The notes beneath the pieces are model-generated. The model made no database searches, was not told where the DNA came from, and saw only the letters and a list, made by a program, of their open reading frames with translations. A program made the translations under genes and the position numbers. Of a DNA stretch of 7,781 nucleotides, positions 1 to 6,606 are shown piece after piece. This DNA is from Alphaproteobacteria bacterium. Its GTDB lineage: Bacteria > Pseudomonadota > Alphaproteobacteria > Rhodobacterales > Rhodobacteraceae. How positions within the stretch are numbered: position 1 is the first letter of the stretch; each line of letters starts with the position of its first letter. Location of the stretch: contig JAUHWJ010000070.1 of assembly GCA_030424705.1 (NCBI GenBank), positions 1-7,781 of the forward strand, given 5' to 3'.

Positions 1-158
1 AAGCCCGAGACGGCGCGGAGGATCGTCGTCTTGCCGCAGCCCGAGGGCCCGAGGAAGGAGAAGAATTCGCCCCCCTCGATCAGGAGGTCGGCGTTCTTCA
101 CCGCCGTAAATTCGCCGAACCGGATGCTCATCCGGTCGAGCTGAACGTCTGCGCTCAT
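1..158 (-). CDS. ABC transporter ATP-binding protein, PotA-like (N-terminal fragment, cut by window edge)
   Basis: This is the first 52 codons of an ABC importer ATPase that would hydrolyse ATP on the cytoplasmic face to drive uptake of the substrate captured by the solute-binding protein encoded just upstream. The reading frame starts at ATG (158-156) and runs off the left edge. The visible protein opens with a short beta-strand segment (LDRMSIRFGEFTAV, residues 7-20), and a complete Walker A loop, GPSGCGKTT, occupies residues 37-45. Walker B, the ABC signature and the C-terminal TOBE domain lie outside the window. The GPSGCGKTT form and position behind a binding-protein gene match the PotA/CysA-type importers that serve polyamines and related solutes. 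The start follows the binding-protein stop by 71 nt; a G-rich stretch upstream is a weak ribosome-binding site. ATPase identity is seen directly; the polyamine assignment rests on the neighbour. Confidence 0.9.
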   Translation of the reverse strand, partial: MSADVQLDRMSIRFGEFTAVKNADLLIEGGEFFSFLGPSGCGKTTILRAVSG

Positions 159-187
159 CGAAAGGCCCCCGCCGCGCTGCGATGTTC

Positions 188-212
188 GGGGGCCGGCGCC
201 GGGCCGGCCCCC
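188..212 (-). promoter_or_regulatory. Perfect G+C stem-loop between binding-protein and ATPase genes
   Basis: The bases GGGGGCCGGC (188-197) and GCCGGCCCCC (203-212) form a perfect 10-bp stem around a 5-nt loop, 18 nt past the stop of the solute-binding protein. No run of T follows on the minus strand, so it is not a canonical intrinsic terminator. A strong hairpin directly behind the binding-protein gene of an ABC importer is a known arrangement. It shields the upstream mRNA from 3' exonucleases or causes partial termination, so that the binding protein is made in excess over ATPase and permeases. That role is inferred here; the stem itself is seen. Confidence 0.55.
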
Positions 213-229
213 GTCCGGTCACGCGAAGG

Positions 230-1357
230 TCACGCGGCCTGGAAGCGGTCGACATACTCCGTGCGGACGCCGGCATACCATTCCGGCTCCCGCGGCCAGG
301 CCCAGAGATTGTCCAGCGCGTTGCCCGGATAGGCCTCCGCGAAGTTCTTCTTCGAGACTTCGGTGAGATGCTGGTCCGCCCCGATCACGCAGGAATTGTA
401 GCCCGTGAGATTGGCCGTCATGCCCCCGTTCTCCGGCCGGAAGGAGAATTCGAGGAAGGCGTAGATCTGGTCCAAGTTCTCGGCGCCGACAGGGATGGCG
501 AGGCCGTCGACCCACGCCAGCGCGCCTTCCTTCGGCGCCTGGTAGGTGACGGGGTCGCCCGCCGCCTTCATCGCGAGGATCGGGCCGTCCCAGGTCTGGC
601 CGATCACCACGCCCTCGTTGAGAAGGCCGGTCTTCTGCCCGTCCGCATCGTTCCAGAACTTCTTCACATGGCCCTTGCGGGCGATGGTCCAGTCCGCGAC
701 CTTCTGCCAGATCGGGCGCATCGCCTCCTCGGAGGCGTAGGCGGCCTTCATCGCGCCCGGCTCCAGCTCCCCGATCGTCTCCATGTAGAGGCCGGCGCCG
801 AGCATCATGGAATGCGGGCGGCCCATCATCTTGCCCGACATCGCGTCTGACCAGAGATCGCCATAGGAGGGTACGCCGCCCTCAGGCGTCCACTGGTCGG
901 TCCGCCAGGCGATGGCCTCGGTTCCCCAGAGCTGCGGCAGCCAGTGCGAGCCCGAGCCGCCGAAGTTCCATTCCTCCTCGCCGATCTTCACCAGCGCCGG
1001 GTTGAGCGCGGCGACCGGCACGCGCGCCATGTCGAACGGCTGGAGAAGCTCCAGCGGCTCCCACTGGGGCGAGCGCATGTTGGTCGGCGAGACGAGGTCG
1101 AAGCCGCGGCCGCGGCTCGTCCGCATGTTGTTGATGATCTCCTCGTTCGAGCCGATCGGGGTGTGGTTGATGGTGATCCCCGTCTCCGCCTTGAACGCGT
1201 CCTTGAACGCATCCGGCAGATAGTCGGACCACATCATCACGTTGATCTCGCCCGAAGAGGCGTTGGCCTTGCGCACGAAGGCCGGCGCGGCGAGCGCGGC
1301 GGCAGCGGTCCCGAGGAACCGGCGGCGGGAGAGGGGAAGTTTCGCAGAAATCGTCAT
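230..1357 (-). CDS. ABC transporter periplasmic solute-binding protein, PotD/PotF (polyamine) family, Tat-exported
   Basis: This periplasmic receptor of an ABC importer is predicted to bind a polyamine or similar amine and deliver it to the membrane permeases. The 375-aa protein starts at ATG 1357, chosen because GGAG lies 6 nt upstream and the Tat signal follows at once; the frame stays open to 1468 but that extension is arginine-rich and unlike the family. Residues 10-16 read SRRRFLG, a twin-arginine motif, then an alanine-rich stretch and a probable cleavage site after ANA (31-33). The mature chain has PotD-like landmarks: MWSDYLP (42-48) with W43 and Y46, DLVSPTNM (87-94), QTWDGP (254-259), and WVDGLAIP (282-289) with W282 and D284 at the positions of the amine-gripping Trp/Asp of PotD, and Y320. 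The acidic pair PotD carries near residue 170 is not evident, so the ligand may differ from spermidine. The cognate ATPase follows downstream. Confidence 0.9.
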   Translation of the reverse strand: MTISAKLPLSRRRFLGTAAAALAAPAFVRKANASSGEINVMMWSDYLPDAFKDAFKAETGITINHTPIGSNEEIINNMRTSRGRGFDLVSPTNMRSPQWEPLELLQPFDMARVPVAALNPALVKIGEEEWNFGGSGSHWLPQLWGTEAIAWRTDQWTPEGGVPSYGDLWSDAMSGKMMGRPHSMMLGAGLYMETIGELEPGAMKAAYASEEAMRPIWQKVADWTIARKGHVKKFWNDADGQKTGLLNEGVVIGQTWDGPILAMKAAGDPVTYQAPKEGALAWVDGLAIPVGAENLDQIYAFLEFSFRPENGGMTANLTGYNSCVIGADQHLTEVSKKNFAEAYPGNALDNLWAWPREPEWYAGVRTEYVDRFQAA

Positions 1358-1527
1358 CGAACGCTCCATGTTGGCGGCTGCGCCCCGCTGACCGGGACGC
1401 CCTCTTCTTCGCAGCGGCGCAGCCGGAGAATGCCGCTTTCGCCGCGCGACGTCGGGCGCAGGTTTCACCAGCGCAGAGCCCGTTGCAAGCTTTCGTTAAC
1501 TCTGCTTCGCGACGTTCCGGAGTCTGC
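1358..1527. other. Intergenic region upstream of the importer operon, with a 6-bp inverted repeat and a weak promoter candidate
   Basis: This 170-bp gap separates the sheath stop from the binding-protein start and should hold the sheath's transcript end and the importer promoter. Around 1483-1500 it is noticeably A+T-richer than its surroundings. GCAGAG (1473-1478) and CTCTGC (1500-1505) form an inverted repeat with a 21-nt spacer, which could be an operator or a weak hairpin. On the minus strand TTGCAA (1488-1483) followed after 17 nt by AAACCT is the best sigma70-like pair I can find. Its -10 element is poor, so I do not call it as a promoter. No T-run terminator for the sheath gene is visible. 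Confidence 0.35.
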
Positions 1528-3015
1528 TCACTCCGCCGCCATCTTCTGCTCGAATTGGAGCACGATGAACTCCGCTGGCCGCATTGGCGCGAAGCGGACG
1601 GCGAGCCGCATGCGGCCGTCGAGAATGTCCTGCGCCGTCATCGTCTCGCCGAGGCCGATCTGGACGGCGAAGGCCTCCTCCGGCGTCGTTCCGGCGAAGG
1701 CGCCGGCCTTCCAGAGGTTAATCAGGAAGTTCTCGACCATGCCGCGGATCGTGGCCCAGGTGTTCGCGTCATTCGCCTCGAAGACGTAAGCTTCGAGCGC
1801 CGCGCGGATCGACCCCTCGACCATGATCGCAGTGCGCCGGACGGGAATGTAGCGCCAGTCAAGGCTCGCCCCATTCAGCGTCCGCGCGCCCCAGACGAGG
1901 ATGCCCCGGCCGGTGAAGCTGCGGATCGCGTTGACGGAGGCGTCGACGGCGGGCGCGTTGAGGTCCGCCTGCGCGTCGTCGTCGATCTTCGCCGCCGGAC
2001 TTGTGACGGCGTTGACGGAGACGTTCGCCGGCGCCTTCCAGACGCCGCGCGCATTGTCCGTCTCGGTAAAGAGCCCCGCCATCGCGGCGGAGGGAGGCTG
2101 GAGATTGACGGTCGCCGCCATCACGCCGCATATCGCGGCGAATGTCCTCGAAGAGGAGCGCAGCATCTTGTCCGCCGTCTCTTCCGTCTCGTCCGCGATG
2201 CCGGCCAGCAAGCCCTTCACCTCGCCATCCTTTCGCCCGTAGCGCCGCAACTCCTCCGCCACGAGATGAAGGACGAGTGTTCGCCCCGCGGCGTCCAGTG
2301 CGCCGAGGCCGAAGTCGGACAGCGAATGGATCGTCGTTGAGAGCCACGGGTAATAGGCGGCGGCGTAGCTCGCGAACGGGCCGGCGATATCCTCCCGGAA
2401 GGCGGCGATGGGGTCCCCCGCCGCATCGTCCCGTGTGCGCCAGCCGTCGGAAACGTCCAGAACTGCGAAGCGGCTCCCCGAAGCGCCGCAGGCGTCGAGC
2501 AGCGCGCGGTTCACGCGCGCAGCCTCCTCGCGCCCGAGGCGCACCGCTTCCGGGCAAAGCACGATTGCGGGCTCCGGCTCGGCGTCGAGCGCGCGGAGGG
2601 CTTCGATCAGCGGCTCCGCGCCCATGGCCGCGTCATAGCCGCCGGCCGAGGCGACCCACGCGACGGAGCCGCCGTTCAGGTAGAAGAACCTCATCGCGGC
2701 ATGTAGGGAGAAAGGCGGCGTGGTGCGGCGAACATCCAATCTGCCCCCGCCCGGTAGGGAAACGGAGCCGCCTTCCGGGGCGAGGACGGGCGGCGCCCCG
2801 GCTGCGGCGAGCTCGACGGCGAAGCCCATCGGGGGCAGGCCGCCGAACAGGCGTTCGAAATCGGAGAGCGACAGGACGCGCTGCGGCGCGCCGGGGCGAA
2901 CGTTCCGCTCTGTCCAGCCAACGAAGCCGGCGACCCTCGTATCGATCTGGACGATGCTGTTCGGGAAAGCGTTCTTCTCGACGATATACACGCCGGGCTT
3001 CTTCAGCTCCGCCAT
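1528..3015 (-). CDS. Contractile tail sheath protein (eCIS / phage tail-like, Phage_sheath_1 family)
   Basis: Sheath proteins polymerise as a stretched helical sleeve around a tail tube and contract to drive it through a target membrane. The 495-aa chain has the family layout. An N-terminal arm (KPGVYIVEKNAFPNS, 6-20) leads into the first beta strands (VAGFVGWTE, 28-36) and the FERLFGG motif (53-59). A variable outer domain follows; YYPWL is at 221-225. A mostly helical insertion spans about 226-300. Then come the conserved core, NLQPPSAAMAGL (304-315), TDNARGVWKAPAN (319-331), GRGILVWGARTL (369-380) and WRYIPVRR (387-394), and a C-terminal arm, LGETMTAQDILDGRM (455-469) and RPAEFIVLQF (479-488). 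Together these resemble sheaths of eCIS-like clusters in Bacteroidetes more than those of T4-like myophages. Both arms needed for subunit interlocking are present and nothing looks truncated. AAAGGG 9 nt upstream supports the ATG start. No tube, baseplate or ATPase gene adjoins it. Family call is firm; particle type and function are inferred. Confidence 0.93.
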   Translation of the reverse strand: MAELKKPGVYIVEKNAFPNSIVQIDTRVAGFVGWTERNVRPGAPQRVLSLSDFERLFGGLPPMGFAVELAAAGAPPVLAPEGGSVSLPGGGRLDVRRTTPPFSLHAAMRFFYLNGGSVAWVASAGGYDAAMGAEPLIEALRALDAEPEPAIVLCPEAVRLGREEAARVNRALLDACGASGSRFAVLDVSDGWRTRDDAAGDPIAAFREDIAGPFASYAAAYYPWLSTTIHSLSDFGLGALDAAGRTLVLHLVAEELRRYGRKDGEVKGLLAGIADETEETADKMLRSSSRTFAAICGVMAATVNLQPPSAAMAGLFTETDNARGVWKAPANVSVNAVTSPAAKIDDDAQADLNAPAVDASVNAIRSFTGRGILVWGARTLNGASLDWRYIPVRRTAIMVEGSIRAALEAYVFEANDANTWATIRGMVENFLINLWKAGAFAGTTPEEAFAVQIGLGETMTAQDILDGRMRLAVRFAPMRPAEFIVLQFEQKMAAE

Positions 3016-3095
3016 CGGCGCGGCCCTTTCGCGGCGGGCGCGGAAATGCGCCCGGCTGTCAGGCTAACATGCGCGGCGGCGCTCGTCGCCCCGGC
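3016..3095. other. Gap between transketolase and sheath, with a 6-bp stem-loop
   Basis: This 80-bp gap separates the transketolase stop from the sheath start. GGGCGC (3036-3041) and GCGCCC (3048-3053) form a perfect stem with a 6-nt loop, about 20 nt upstream of the sheath start codon. No T-run follows, so it is not a standard terminator. No convincing -35/-10 pair is visible, so the sheath gene may be read through from transketolase or may use a promoter I cannot recognise. Confidence 0.35.
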
Positions 3096-5111
3096 TCAGA
3101 GCAGCGCCTTCGCAGCCGCCACAGCGGCTTCCGCCGTGATCCCGAAATGCTTGTAGAGCTCGGGCGCGGGTCCGGAGGCGCCGAAGCCCTCCATTCCGAT
3201 AAAGGCGGCCTTCCGCCCGTCTCCCCGCTCGCCCGCCAGCCACCGGTCCCACCCGAAGCCGGTTGCCGCCTCGATCGCGACGCGGACAGAGCCGCGCGGC
3301 AGCACCTTGCGGCGGTAGCCTTCGTCCATCGAGGCGAAAAGCTCCCATGAGGGCATCGAGACGACGCGCGCGCCGATCCCCTCCGCCTGGAGCGCCGCCC
3401 GCGCGGCCATCGCGATCTCTACCTCGGAGCCGGTGGCCATGAGGATGACCTGCCGCTTGCCCTCCGCCTCCGCCAGGACATAGGCGCCCTGTTCGGAGAG
3501 GTTGCGGTTGGTGTGGTCGGTCCGCAAGGTCGGCAGGTTCTGCCGCGTGAGCGCCAGCACGCTCGGCCCCTTGCGGGTAAGCGCGATCTCCCATGCCTCA
3601 GCGGTCTCCACCGCGTCGGCGGGGCGGAGGACGCAGAAGCCCGGCGTCGCCCGCAGCATGGCGAGATGCTCGACCGGCTGGTGCGTCGGCCCGTCCTCGC
3701 CGAGGCCGATGCTGTCATGCGTCATCACATAGATGACGCGCTGGGCCATCAGCGCGGAGAGGCGCATGGCGCCGCGGGCGTAGTCGGAGAAGACGAGGAA
3801 GGTGCCGCCATAGGGGACGACGCCGCCATGGAGCGCCATGCCGTTCATCGCCGCCGCCATGCCGTGCTCGCGGATGCCGAAATAGACGTAGCGGCCGGCC
3901 GGATTCTCAAGGGAGAAGACGCCGAGATCGGGCGTCAGCGTGTTGTTCGAGCCCGTGAGGTCCGCCGAGCCGCCGATCGTCTCCGGCATCACCGGGTTGA
4001 CCGCGGCGAGGACGTTCTCGGAGGCCTTGCGCGTGGCGACGGAGGGGCGGGCCTCGCTCGCCTCCTTCTTGAAGCGGCGGATCGCGCCGGCGAGCCGCTT
4101 CGGGGCGGCGCCGGAGACGACCCGCTCGAACTCCTCGCGGCGGCGGGGAGAGATTTTCTCGAGCCGGGACTCCCACGCCTCCCGCGCTGCGGCGCCCTTG
4201 CGCCCGATCTCCGCCCATTCCGCGGCGATGTCCGCCGGAATCTCGAAGGGCCCGTCGCTCCAGCCATAGGCGGCGCGGGCGCCCGCGATCTCCGCCGCGC
4301 CGAGGGGGGAGCCGTGGGCCTTCGCGCTGTCCTGCTTGGTGGGCGCGCCTAGGCCGATATGCGTCTTGCAAGCGATGAGCGTCGGCTGCGCCGAGCCCTT
4401 CGCGGCTTCGAGCGCCGCGCCTATGGCGGCCGGGTCGTGCCCGTCGACTTCGATCACCTCCCAGCCCGAGGCGCGGAAGCGCGCGGGCTGGTCCGTGATG
4501 TCGGAGAGGGAGACGGCGCCGTCGATGGAGATGCCGTTGTCGTCCCAAAGCACGACAAGCTTGCCGAGGGCGAGGCGCCCGGCGAGCCCGATCGCCTCAT
4601 GGCTCACGCCTTCCATCAGGCAGCCGTCCCCGGCGATGACATAGGTGTGGTGATCGACGACCTGCTTGCCGAAGCGCGCGGCCATGGACCGCTCCGCCAT
4701 CGCCATGCCGACTGCGGTGGCGAGGCCCTGCCCGAGCGGGCCGGTCGTCGTCTCGATCCCCGCGCCGTGGCCGAATTCGGGGTGCCCCGCCGTCCGCGCG
4801 CCGAGCTGGCGGAACCGCTTCAGCTCATCGAGCGGGAAGTCGGCGTGTCCGGTGAGGTGAAGAAGGCCATAGAGCAGCATGGAGCCGTGGCCGGCGGAGA
4901 GCACGAACCGGTCCCGGTCGGGCCAGTGGGGGGCCGAGGCGTCGAATTTCAGGTGGTCGCGGAAGAGCACGGTCGCGACGTCCGCCATGCCCATCGGCAT
5001 GCCGGGATGGCCGGAATTCGCCGCCTCCACCGCGTCCATGGCGAGGACGCGGAGCGCGGCGGCGCGGCGCCAGTGGTCGGGATGGGCGGCGCGGAGGGCG
5101 GCGATGTCCAC
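3096..5111 (-). CDS. tkt: Transketolase
   Basis: Transketolase is a cytoplasmic, thiamine-diphosphate- and divalent-metal-dependent enzyme. It moves two-carbon ketol units between sugar phosphates in the non-oxidative pentose phosphate pathway (or the Calvin cycle, in organisms that have one). The 671-aa length is normal for the family. In the N-terminal domain, SGHPG (33-37), GHGS (74-77) and AGHPE (108-112) supply active-site histidines. The cofactor/metal motif runs from GDG (161-163) to DDNG (190-193). In the pyrimidine-binding domain, GGSADL (380-385) and FGIREHGM (411-418) are intact, with E415 the residue that activates the cofactor, and GPTHQP (474-479) carries another active-site histidine. 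The C-terminal domain ends at [11 protein letters not shown]. Translation begins at GTG (5111-5109): the protein aligns there with the family, while the nearby ATG upstream is out of frame. A probable promoter lies in the upstream gap. The gene next downstream is a tail sheath, an unexpected neighbour. Confidence 0.97.
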   Translation of the reverse strand: MDIAALRAAHPDHWRRAAALRVLAMDAVEAANSGHPGMPMGMADVATVLFRDHLKFDASAPHWPDRDRFVLSAGHGSMLLYGLLHLTGHADFPLDELKRFRQLGARTAGHPEFGHGAGIETTTGPLGQGLATAVGMAMAERSMAARFGKQVVDHHTYVIAGDGCLMEGVSHEAIGLAGRLALGKLVVLWDDNGISIDGAVSLSDITDQPARFRASGWEVIEVDGHDPAAIGAALEAAKGSAQPTLIACKTHIGLGAPTKQDSAKAHGSPLGAAEIAGARAAYGWSDGPFEIPADIAAEWAEIGRKGAAAREAWESRLEKISPRRREEFERVVSGAAPKRLAGAIRRFKKEASEARPSVATRKASENVLAAVNPVMPETIGGSADLTGSNNTLTPDLGVFSLENPAGRYVYFGIREHGMAAAMNGMALHGGVVPYGGTFLVFSDYARGAMRLSALMAQRVIYVMTHDSIGLGEDGPTHQPVEHLAMLRATPGFCVLRPADAVETAEAWEIALTRKGPSVLALTRQNLPTLRTDHTNRNLSEQGAYVLAEAEGKRQVILMATGSEVEIAMAARAALQAEGIGARVVSMPSWELFASMDEGYRRKVLPRGSVRVAIEAATGFGWDRWLAGERGDGRKAAFIGMEGFGASGPAPELYKHFGITAEAAVAAAKALL

Positions 5112-5145
5112 GGGGCGACTCTCTCATGTCCAGATCGGGTGACGG

Positions 5146-5175
5146 CTTATCGCGGAGCGCCGGGCGGCGGGTCAA
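5146..5175 (-). promoter_or_regulatory. Putative sigma70-type promoter for transketolase
   Basis: On the minus strand TTGACC (5175-5170) and GATAAG (5151-5146) match the -35 and -10 consensus at 5/6 and 4/6 positions with an 18-bp spacer. The expected transcript start near 5140 would leave a leader of roughly 30 nt before the GTG start of transketolase. It sits just downstream of the AA_synth stop, so transketolase could be transcribed independently of the upstream cluster. The match is by eye only; no transcript data are available. Confidence 0.4.
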
Positions 5176-5189
5176 CCCCGCGGCAGGAT

Positions 5190-5765
5190 TCAGCCCGCCG
5201 GCGGCGGCTTCGGCGGGCCGCCGCCGACACGGGGCAGCGGGCGGCCGCCGTCCGTCAGCGCGACGGCGACGACGATCTCCCCCGCCCGCGGCGCGTCGGG
5301 CAGGGAGACCGTGATCGCGTCGAAATGCGCGCGGGACCATGCATCATGCCGATGTCCTAGCGGCAAGTCGAAGCTCCGCCCCGGCCCGCCGCGCCCCTTG
5401 GCGGAGGGGATGAGCGCCGCGCCGCCGCCGATCAGGGCGCGGAGCGGTGCGCCGAGTTTCGGGTGTAGGAGCGCGGCAGCGTGCTCCATCTCCCCGTCCT
5501 CGCCGACGAGAGCCGCCTTGCCGTAGCCTTCCACCGCCTCGGGCGCGCAGCCGAGCGCGGCGAGGGCGAGGCGGCCGAGCCTGTCGCCCAGCAGCGCGCC
5601 CGTTTCGATCAGCTCCGAGAGATCCTCGACATAGCGCCCGGCGAACGGGTTCGCGACGACGGCGAGCGCGACGGCGCGGCGGATCGGGCGGGGCAGGGGG
5701 CGGAAAGGTTCCGCGAAGGTCTCCTCCACCAGCGTCAGCGTCTTGCGGATTTCGGGGTCAGGCAT
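5190..5765 (-). CDS. AA_synth (DUF1185) family protein of unknown function
   Basis: This 191-aa protein matches the Pfam AA_synth family, annotated as amino acid synthesis proteins although no reaction is established as far as I know. Conserved blocks are EIRKTLTLVEET (5-16), VVANPFAGRYVEDL (36-49), EGYGKAALVGEDGEMEHAAA (79-98), LLHPKLGAPLRALIGGG (99-115), IPSAKGRGGPG (119-129) and SRAHFDAITVSLPDAPR (144-160). These glycine-rich, histidine-containing blocks could form a ligand pocket. It has no signal peptide or membrane segment, so it should be cytoplasmic. The ATG start overlaps the end of the UPF0280 gene by 8 nt, with GGAG about 10 nt upstream, which implies translational coupling. The last residues are a proline/glycine tail (GGGPPKPPPAG) whose codons also make a strong stem-loop. 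The family is certain; the function is unknown. Confidence 0.9.
   Translation of the reverse strand: MPDPEIRKTLTLVEETFAEPFRPLPRPIRRAVALAVVANPFAGRYVEDLSELIETGALLGDRLGRLALAALGCAPEAVEGYGKAALVGEDGEMEHAAALLHPKLGAPLRALIGGGAALIPSAKGRGGPGRSFDLPLGHRHDAWSRAHFDAITVSLPDAPRAGEIVVAVALTDGGRPLPRVGGGPPKPPPAG
5200..5225 (-). terminator. G+C hairpin at the 3' end of the AA_synth gene
   Basis: GGCGGCGGC (5200-5208) and GCCGCCGCC (5217-5225) form a perfect 9-bp stem with an 8-nt loop inside the last codons of the AA_synth gene, ending about 8 nt before its stop codon. It lacks a following T-run, so factor-independent termination is doubtful. It may still mark or protect the 3' end of the three-gene transcript before the transketolase promoter. 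The repeat also follows from the GGG/PP/PPP coding tail, so it could be incidental. Confidence 0.3.
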
Positions 5766-6606
5766 GGGCGAGGCGCTCCTCGGGGTCGAGAATGAGGGTC
5801 TCGCCGCCGAGGGCGAGGAGGGCGCCGCGGATCAGGCCGGCGGCCCGCATCCGCCGCGCTTCAGCGAGCCCGGCGGCGAGCGCGCAGCGGGATTCCGCGG
5901 GAGAGAGCGGGCCGAGGCCGGTGACCACGGGCCGCTCTCCGAGGTCGCTGTCCGGCGCGAGGCTCCGCGCCGGGGCGCGGGTTATGGCGGGATGGCCGGG
6001 CAAGTCGACGGCGTTGCCGATCAGTGTCGCCGCCGCATCCGCCGCCGCGGCGCTCTCCGTCAGCACCGTCACGCTCTCCGCGATCCCGAGGCTGAAGCTC
6101 CTTCCGCCACGGCCCGAGGTGGCGACCCCGCCGATCCCGCCCCCGCCCGCGAGGCGGAAGCGGCCGATCTCCCGCCCGTCCGGGGCGAGGATCGCGGCGT
6201 CGAACGCCTCGCCGGGCGCGAGATGCAGCGCGATATCGCCGCCATTGTTGACATAAGCGCGGGAGAGAGGCCCGGCGCGCCGCATCGCTGCCAGAACCGT
6301 CTCCGCCACGGCGCCCGCCACCGCCGCCATCGGGGTGATGAAGGCGCGGGCGGCATGGGGGCGCGTCGCCGCCCACATGAGTCGCGCCGTTTCGCCTTCG
6401 GGGCGCTCTTCGGTCGGGCAGCGAAGGAGCGGCAGCTCCGCGCAAAGCTCTTCGAGGATTGTAGCGAAGCGCGCAGCGGCGGCTTCGAGGGCGGCGGCGC
6501 GGCACGCTCCCTCCGCCCCGATCACCAGGTCGATAGGCCCGTGCCGGAGCGAGAGCCGCCCGCCGGGGAGCGGGGCGGAGACGGGCCGCTCTCTCACCGT
6601 CCCCAC
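5758..6606 (-). CDS. UPF0280 family protein (ApbE-like fold)
   Basis: This protein of about 282 aa belongs to UPF0280, an uncharacterised family related in fold to ApbE, the FAD:protein FMN transferase. Visible landmarks are LRHGPIDLVIGA (20-31), TRPHAARAFITPMAAVAGAV (81-100), RAYVNNGGDIALHL (116-129), ATSGRGGRSFSLGIAESVTV (162-181) and AADAAATLIGNAVD (188-201), then GHPAITRAPARSLAPDSDLG (204-223). The NGGDI loop and the late SG...VTV...ADAAAT stretch correspond to the nucleotide- and metal-handling parts of ApbE. There is no signal or lipobox, so it is cytoplasmic, unlike many ApbE proteins. The start is GTG at 6606, or three codons later at 6597, where GTGA overlaps the upstream stop; either start implies translational coupling with the reductase-like gene. 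A role in attaching or handling flavin for that neighbour is inference. Confidence 0.9.
   Translation of the reverse strand: MGTVRERPVSAPLPGGRLSLRHGPIDLVIGAEGACRAAALEAAAARFATILEELCAELPLLRCPTEERPEGETARLMWAATRPHAARAFITPMAAVAGAVAETVLAAMRRAGPLSRAYVNNGGDIALHLAPGEAFDAAILAPDGREIGRFRLAGGGGIGGVATSGRGGRSFSLGIAESVTVLTESAAAADAAATLIGNAVDLPGHPAITRAPARSLAPDSDLGERPVVTGLGPLSPAESRCALAAGLAEARRMRAAGLIRGALLALGGETLILDPEERLAHA

Noticed and set aside
1358..1468. N-terminal extension of the solute-binding protein to an upstream ATG at 1468
   Set aside because: The extra 37 residues are Arg/Pro-rich and precede the Tat motif. The ATG at 1357 has a GGAG site at good spacing and places the signal peptide at the N-terminus.
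1466..1488. TTGCAA/AAACCT as a promoter for the importer operon
   Set aside because: The -10 hexamer matches only 2 of 6 positions; the pair is too weak to annotate as a promoter.
1528..3015. Sheath gene as evidence of a prophage or of a type VI secretion system
   Set aside because: No capsid, portal, terminase, integrase, tape measure or other phage gene is present. The protein matches single-chain tail sheaths rather than the TssB/TssC pair.
2142..3350. Long open frame on the plus strand (about 400 codons) opposite the sheath and the end of transketolase
   Set aside because: The translation is almost all Arg, Pro, Ser and Gly with no recognisable motif, as expected of an antisense shadow in G+C-rich DNA. 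The minus-strand genes there are clear family members.
3513..5360. Plus-strand open frames opposite transketolase
   Set aside because: They are low-complexity Arg/Ala/Gly translations that mirror the codon structure of an intact transketolase gene.
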